Source: Polaromonas sp. (lineage in GTDB: Bacteria > Pseudomonadota > Gammaproteobacteria > Burkholderiales > Burkholderiaceae_C). From it: a stretch of 30,593 nt of DNA. The notes below the pieces were generated by a model. That model was not told the origin of the DNA and searched no databases. It was given only the letters and a program-made list of their open reading frames with translations. Below, piece by piece: positions 27,163 to 30,593 of this stretch (position 1 is the stretch's first letter; each line of letters begins with the position of its first letter). The position numbers were made by a program, and so were the translations under genes. The stretch covers positions 1-30,593 of the forward strand of contig JACMQR010000115.1 in the NCBI GenBank assembly GCA_014376885.1, read 5' to 3'.

Positions 27163-28173
27163 TTGATCCTTCGCCACACCTTCACGCCGCCCAACAACAC
27201 CCGCATGGCCAATTTGTGCGGCCCGATGGACAGCCATCTGCGCACCATCGAGGCCGGGCTGCAGGTGACGATCGCGCACCGCTTCGAGCAGTTCAAGATC
27301 GACGGCGCCAAGCTGCGCGCCAGCCAGGCACTTGAAGTGCTGCAGGCGCTGTATGAAATCGCCCAGCGGCCGGTCGAGCCGGAAACCGTGCAGTTGATGC
27401 TGGCCGGCGACATGGCGCTGAACACCGCCGAGGGCGGCATTGCGCTGACGACGCGCCGCGCCGACCTGCGCGCGCGCACCGTCAACCAGGGCACCTACCT
27501 GGAAAACATCGCCGCGCACGATATCACCTTCGGCATCGGCCCGGCGGGCACCGGCAAGACCTACCTGGCGGTGGCCTGCGCGGTCGATGCGCTGGAACGC
27601 AGCACGGTGCAGCGCATCGTGCTGACGCGCCCGGCGGTCGAGGCCGGCGAGCGCCTGGGTTTCTTGCCCGGCGACCTGGCGCAAAAGGTCGACCCGTACC
27701 TGCGCCCGCTGTATGACGCGCTGCATGAGCTGATGGGCTACGAGCGGGTGCAAAAAGCGTTCGAGCGCCAGCAGATCGAGATTGCGCCGCTGGCCTTCAT
27801 GCGCGGGCGCACGCTGAACCATGCGTTTGTCATCCTGGACGAGGCGCAAAACACCACGCCCGAGCAGATGAAGATGTTTTTGACGCGCATCGGCTTTGGC
27901 AGCAAAGCGGTGGTCACCGGCGATGTCAGCCAGGTCGATCTGCCGCGCACGCAGCTCAGCGGGCTGGTCGATGCCGAGCGCGTGCTCAAGCGCGTGCAGG
28001 GCATTGCCATCACCCGGCTGACCAGCGCCGACGTCGTGCGGCATCCGCTGGTGGCGCGCATCGTCGATGCGTATGACAAAACGCCGAGCGACCGCGACGA
28101 CGCCCAGCCCGCTATCGATCTGGTAGCTACTCCGGTAGTCCGGACAAGCGCAAAGAGCCGAAATGGCTCTTGA
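27163..28173 (+). CDS. PhoH-like ATPase (YbeZ)
   Basis: This 336-residue P-loop NTPase of the PhoH family is usually encoded next to ybeY and linked to rRNA processing or RNA metabolism. Walker A is GPAGTGKT (126-133), and the Walker B region is [20 protein letters not shown] (about 225-244), with [10 protein letters not shown] after it. The TTG at 27163 ([10 protein letters not shown]) is chosen because AGGA lies 9 nt upstream and no ATG is suitable; another TTG 30 nt earlier is possible. The C-terminal tail from about residue 317 is encoded by a palindromic repeat copy. The gene overlaps ybeY by 11 nt. Confidence 0.93.
   Translation: MILRHTFTPPNNTRMANLCGPMDSHLRTIEAGLQVTIAHRFEQFKIDGAKLRASQALEVLQALYEIAQRPVEPETVQLMLAGDMALNTAEGGIALTTRRADLRARTVNQGTYLENIAAHDITFGIGPAGTGKTYLAVACAVDALERSTVQRIVLTRPAVEAGERLGFLPGDLAQKVDPYLRPLYDALHELMGYERVQKAFERQQIEIAPLAFMRGRTLNHAFVILDEAQNTTPEQMKMFLTRIGFGSKAVVTGDVSQVDLPRTQLSGLVDAERVLKRVQGIAITRLTSADVVRHPLVARIVDAYDKTPSDRDDAQPAIDLVATPVVRTSAKSRNGS
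28111..28151 (+). repeat. 41-nt palindromic repeat, copy 7 (inside the 3' end of phoH)
   Basis: The core GCTATCGATCTGGTAGC (28111-28127) is followed by a 24-nt arm that begins TACTCCGG and ends GACAAGCGC. It is translated as Ala317-Ile-Asp-Leu-Val-Ala-Thr-Pro, with the core's first base at codon position 1, close to the peptide made by copy 5 (Ala-Ile-Lys-Thr-Val-Ala). It ends 11 nt before the ybeY start. Confidence 0.75.
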
Positions 28174-28618
28174 TTCGCTGAGTTTGTCATTGCAGTTCGG
28201 AAGTTTCCCGGAATCCGCCCTGCACCGCGCTGCCTTGCCGCGCCACAGCGTGGCGCGCTGGATTCGCCATGCGCTGCAAAGCGATGCCGAAATCACCGTG
28301 CGCATCGTCGGCAGCGAGGAAGGCCAGGCGCTGAACCGCGACTACCGGGGCAAGGACTATGCGACCAACGTGCTGACCTTTGACTACACCCAGGCGCCTC
28401 TGGTGACCGCCGACCTGGTGCTGTGCGCGCCGGTGGTGGCGCGCGAAGCGCAGGACAACGGCAAGTCGCTGCAGGCCCACTATGCCCATTTGCTGGTGCA
28501 TGGCACGCTGCATGCCCAGGGCTGGGACCATGAAACCGGCGAGCAGGACGCCCAGGACATGGAAGCCTGCGAAATCGACATCCTGGCCGGGCTGGGCATT
28601 GCCAACCCCTATGCCTAG
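28163..28618 (+). CDS. ybeY: Endoribonuclease YbeY (rRNA maturation factor)
   Basis: YbeY is a zinc-dependent endoribonuclease involved in 16S rRNA 3' end maturation and ribosome quality control. The product is 151 residues, with the signature LLVHGTLHAQGWDHE; zinc ligands are His113, His117 and His123. The conserved Arg-containing segment LNRDYRGKDYATNVLTFDY is at 58-76. The start overlaps the phoH-like gene by 11 nt, the common phoH-ybeY arrangement. The usual third partner (a CorC/CBS-domain gene) is not downstream. Confidence 0.95.
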   Translation: MALDSLSLSLQFGSFPESALHRAALPRHSVARWIRHALQSDAEITVRIVGSEEGQALNRDYRGKDYATNVLTFDYTQAPLVTADLVLCAPVVAREAQDNGKSLQAHYAHLLVHGTLHAQGWDHETGEQDAQDMEACEIDILAGLGIANPYA

Positions 28619-28932
28619 GCGCCTGGGTGCCGGCTGGGGCACGGGTTCGATTCACGTCGGCGCTGGCGGCGCCGCTTTGTGGCGCTGACGGCCATCGCCA
28701 ATGGCGCAGGGCTTGCCCGGTGCTGGCCACAGCCGGCCGTCGCAGGGCGCCTGAAACGGCCTGCAGAGCGGGCACGTCGCCGCCTTGCACCGACCCGGAT
28801 ACTTGGGCTTGGCCGCCTGCGCTGCCCGTATCATGGCAGGCTGGACTGCAAGAAATGCCGATCGGCATGCGCGCAGGTGGTTTCTTTTGAACCGGCCGGC
28901 GTGACCGTGATGTCCACACTGGGAGCCAACCG
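28619..28932. other. 314-nt gap; possible short Cys-rich ORF on the minus strand
   Basis: No gene is firmly supported here. On the minus strand, 28834 to 28652 could encode 60 residues with clustered Cys (CKAATCPLCRPFQAPC, then KPCAIGDG), the look of a small zinc-binding protein, and its codons have the local high third-position GC. No ribosome binding site is seen and I cannot name a family. The rest of the gap must hold the promoter of the oxidoreductase gene. Confidence 0.25.
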
Positions 28933-30282
28933 ATGAGCCTTTACGCACAACTGCAGCGGCGCCAAGCCGAAGGACGCCCGATCCGCATCGGCCTGATCGG
29001 CGCGGGCAAGTTCGGCTCGATGTACCTGGCGCAGATTCCGCGCACGCCGGGCGTGCACCTGGTGGCCATTGCCGACCTGTCGCCGGCCGCTGCGCGCGCC
29101 AACCTGACCCGGGTTGGCTGGGATCCGGCGCGCACGCAGGCGCGCTCGGCCGAGGAGGCGCTGAAGTCGGGCACCACCTGGATCACCGAGGACTGGCAGG
29201 CCGTGACGCGCGCGCCCGGCATCGACATCGTCGTGGAGTGCACCGGCCACCCGGTGGCCGCGGTCGCGCATTGCCTGGACGCCTTTGCGCATGGCAAGCA
29301 TGTGGTCAACGTCACCGTCGAAGCCGATGCCTTTTGCGGGCCGCTGCTGGCGCGCAAGGCCCAGGCTGCGGGCGTGGTCTATTCGCTGGCATTCGGCGAC
29401 CAGCCCGCGCTGATCTGCGACCTGGTGGACTGGGCGCGCACCTGCGGCTTTCCCGTCGTGGCGGCCGGGCGCGGGCACAAGTGGCTGCCGCATTTCAGCG
29501 AGTCGACACCGCAAACCGTCTGGACCAACTACGGCCTGAGCCCCGAGCAGGCCGAGCGCGGCGGCCTGAACCCCAAGATGTTCAACAGCTTTCTGGACGG
29601 CTCCAAGCCGTCGATCGAAAGCGCTGCGGTAGCCAATGCCACCGGGCTGTCGGTGCCGTCCGACGGCCTGCTGTACCCGCCGGCCAGCGTTGAGGACATC
29701 CCGCTGGTGACACGCCCGAGAAGCGAAGGCGGCGTTCTCGAACGCAAGGGCATGGTCGAGGTGATCTCGTCGCTCGAACCCGATGGCCGGCACATTCCCT
29801 ACGACATCCGCATGGGGGTGTGGGTGACGGTGGAGGCCGACACCGACTACATCAAGAACTGCTTTGAGGAGTACAACGCCCACACCGATCCGAGCGGGCG
29901 CTACTTCACCCTGTACAAGCGCTGGCACCTGATCGGCCTGGAAGTCGGCATGTCGGTGGCCAGCGTCGCCTTGCGCGCCGAAGCCACCGGCGTGGCCACC
30001 TGCTGGAATGCCGATGTGGTGGCCACCGCCAAGCGCGACCTGGCGCCCGGCGAGCTGCTCGACGGCGAGGGCGGCTATACCGTCTGGGGCAAGCTGCTGC
30101 CCGCCGAGCGCTCCGTGCGCCTGGGCGGTCTGCCCCTGGGACTGGCGCATGATGTCAAAGTGATCCGGCCGGTCAGCAAAGGGCAAAGCCTGAGCTGGGC
30201 CGATGTCGCGCTGGATGTCAGCACCGACGCCTACAAGCTGCGGGCCGAGATGGAGTCGATGTTCGCCCTGCCCGCCGCCTGA
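28933..30282 (+). CDS. NAD(P)-dependent oxidoreductase with SAF-like C-terminal domain
   Basis: The product is 449 residues. A Rossmann domain begins at about residue 17 (IRIGLIGAGKFGSMYLAQIP) and resembles homoserine dehydrogenase, with VECTGHP and GKHVVNVTVEAD following. The C-terminal part (about 375-440, LAPGELLDGEGGYTVWGKLL) resembles an SAF domain. This arrangement is shared by the DXR-like (DRL) enzymes described in Brucella, which make methylerythritol phosphate for isoprenoid synthesis, but the wider family contains enzymes of unknown activity. I cannot say which this is. GGGAGCC lies just before the ATG. The next gene, 75 nt on, is an alpha/beta hydrolase on the same strand, suggesting a small catabolic operon. 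Confidence 0.8.
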   Translation: MSLYAQLQRRQAEGRPIRIGLIGAGKFGSMYLAQIPRTPGVHLVAIADLSPAAARANLTRVGWDPARTQARSAEEALKSGTTWITEDWQAVTRAPGIDIVVECTGHPVAAVAHCLDAFAHGKHVVNVTVEADAFCGPLLARKAQAAGVVYSLAFGDQPALICDLVDWARTCGFPVVAAGRGHKWLPHFSESTPQTVWTNYGLSPEQAERGGLNPKMFNSFLDGSKPSIESAAVANATGLSVPSDGLLYPPASVEDIPLVTRPRSEGGVLERKGMVEVISSLEPDGRHIPYDIRMGVWVTVEADTDYIKNCFEEYNAHTDPSGRYFTLYKRWHLIGLEVGMSVASVALRAEATGVATCWNADVVATAKRDLAPGELLDGEGGYTVWGKLLPAERSVRLGGLPLGLAHDVKVIRPVSKGQSLSWADVALDVSTDAYKLRAEMESMFALPAA

Positions 30283-30357
30283 GGCCGCCGGCGGGCGGCC
30301 GATGCCGCCTTGCGCCGCGTGCAAACCCGTGCCCCCCAAGACCCTCCAGGACACCCC

Positions 30358-30593
30358 ATGAACCACCTGCGCGCCAACGGACTTGACTTTGCCTATATCG
30401 AGGAAGGGAACGGCCCGCTGGTCCTGCTGCTGCATGGCTTTCCCGACACCGCGCAGACCTGGAGCCACCAGGTGTCCGCACTGGCCGCCGCCGGCTACCG
30501 CGCGGTGGCGCCCTTTCTGCGCGGCTACGCGCCGAGCGAGATTCCGCCGGATGGCTTTTACGACAAAGCCACGCTGGCCACGGATGTCGCCGC
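30358..30593 (+). CDS. Alpha/beta hydrolase, N-terminal part (runs off the window)
   Basis: The first 78 residues are visible and the gene continues past the end. It begins MNHLRANGLDFAYIEEGNGP, then LVLLLHGFPDTAQTWSHQV with the oxyanion-hole HGFPD motif, and YRAVAPFLRGYAPSE, which is the pattern of epoxide hydrolase or haloalkane dehalogenase-like alpha/beta hydrolases. The catalytic nucleophile lies beyond the window. CCAGGAC upstream of the ATG is a fair ribosome binding site. The substrate is unknown. Confidence 0.8.
   Translation, partial: MNHLRANGLDFAYIEEGNGPLVLLLHGFPDTAQTWSHQVSALAAAGYRAVAPFLRGYAPSEIPPDGFYDKATLATDVA

Noticed and set aside
28831..30468. A 545-codon minus-strand frame opposite the oxidoreductase
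   Set aside because: No domain is visible and it spans two well-supported plus-strand genes.

Overview
The window is high-GC bacterial chromosome. Gene content and intergenic repeat style point to Betaproteobacteria, Burkholderiales, family Comamonadaceae (Polaromonas/Rhodoferax-like). This is inferred from protein style, gene order and the short GCTAT...TAGC palindromes typical of that family; no database search was possible. I see no rRNA, tRNA, CRISPR array, prophage or insertion sequence. Most genes are core metabolism or housekeeping, with one small accessory insertion (a toxin-antitoxin pair) and several families of short non-coding repeats.

Layout. 1-6.6 kb: a hybrid sensor kinase, then the amino-sugar pair glmS and glmU flanking an Lrp/AsnC regulator that is divergent from glmS. 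The glmS/lrp promoter region is AT-rich and carries palindromes that look like Lrp sites; a structured repeat region lies between lrp and glmU. 6.7-9.6 kb: a DUF6279-type lipoprotein, a GcvA-like LysR regulator and 5-formyl-THF cyclo-ligase. 9.6-12.7 kb: a soluble lytic transglycosylase and a GT2 glycosyltransferase. 12.9-17.1 kb: a trehalose locus, otsB-GH15-otsA. 17.2-19.5 kb: a minus-strand midA-DUF2905-ROK kinase operon. 19.6-21.8 kb: pteridine reductase, folB and ttcA, joined by overlapping or nearly overlapping ends. 21.9-24.5 kb: a DUF4136-type lipoprotein, a histidine phosphatase and a D-threonine-aldolase-like PLP enzyme. 24.7-27.1 kb: ruvA and ruvB, separated by a Phd/VapC-type toxin-antitoxin module. 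27.2-30.6 kb: phoH-ybeY, a SAF-domain oxidoreductase and the start of an alpha/beta hydrolase.

How the genes relate. glmS and glmU supply UDP-GlcNAc for peptidoglycan, and Slt recycles peptidoglycan. OtsA and OtsB make trehalose; the GH15 enzyme translationally coupled to OtsB probably acts on trehalose or another alpha-glucan, and the convergent ROK kinase could phosphorylate released hexose. FolM-like reductase, FolB and the separate cyclo-ligase all serve folate metabolism.

Most interesting signals. (1) A 17-nt palindromic core, usually with a 24-nt arm, occurs seven times. Five copies lie inside genes and all five are read in the same codon phase. (2) A toxin-antitoxin cassette lies between ruvA and ruvB, and ruvB starts 3 nt after the toxin stop codon. 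(3) A second repeat family of about 88 nt occurs twice just after stop codons, with compensatory changes in its stems. (4) Tandem Lrp-like palindromes lie between glmS and lrp.
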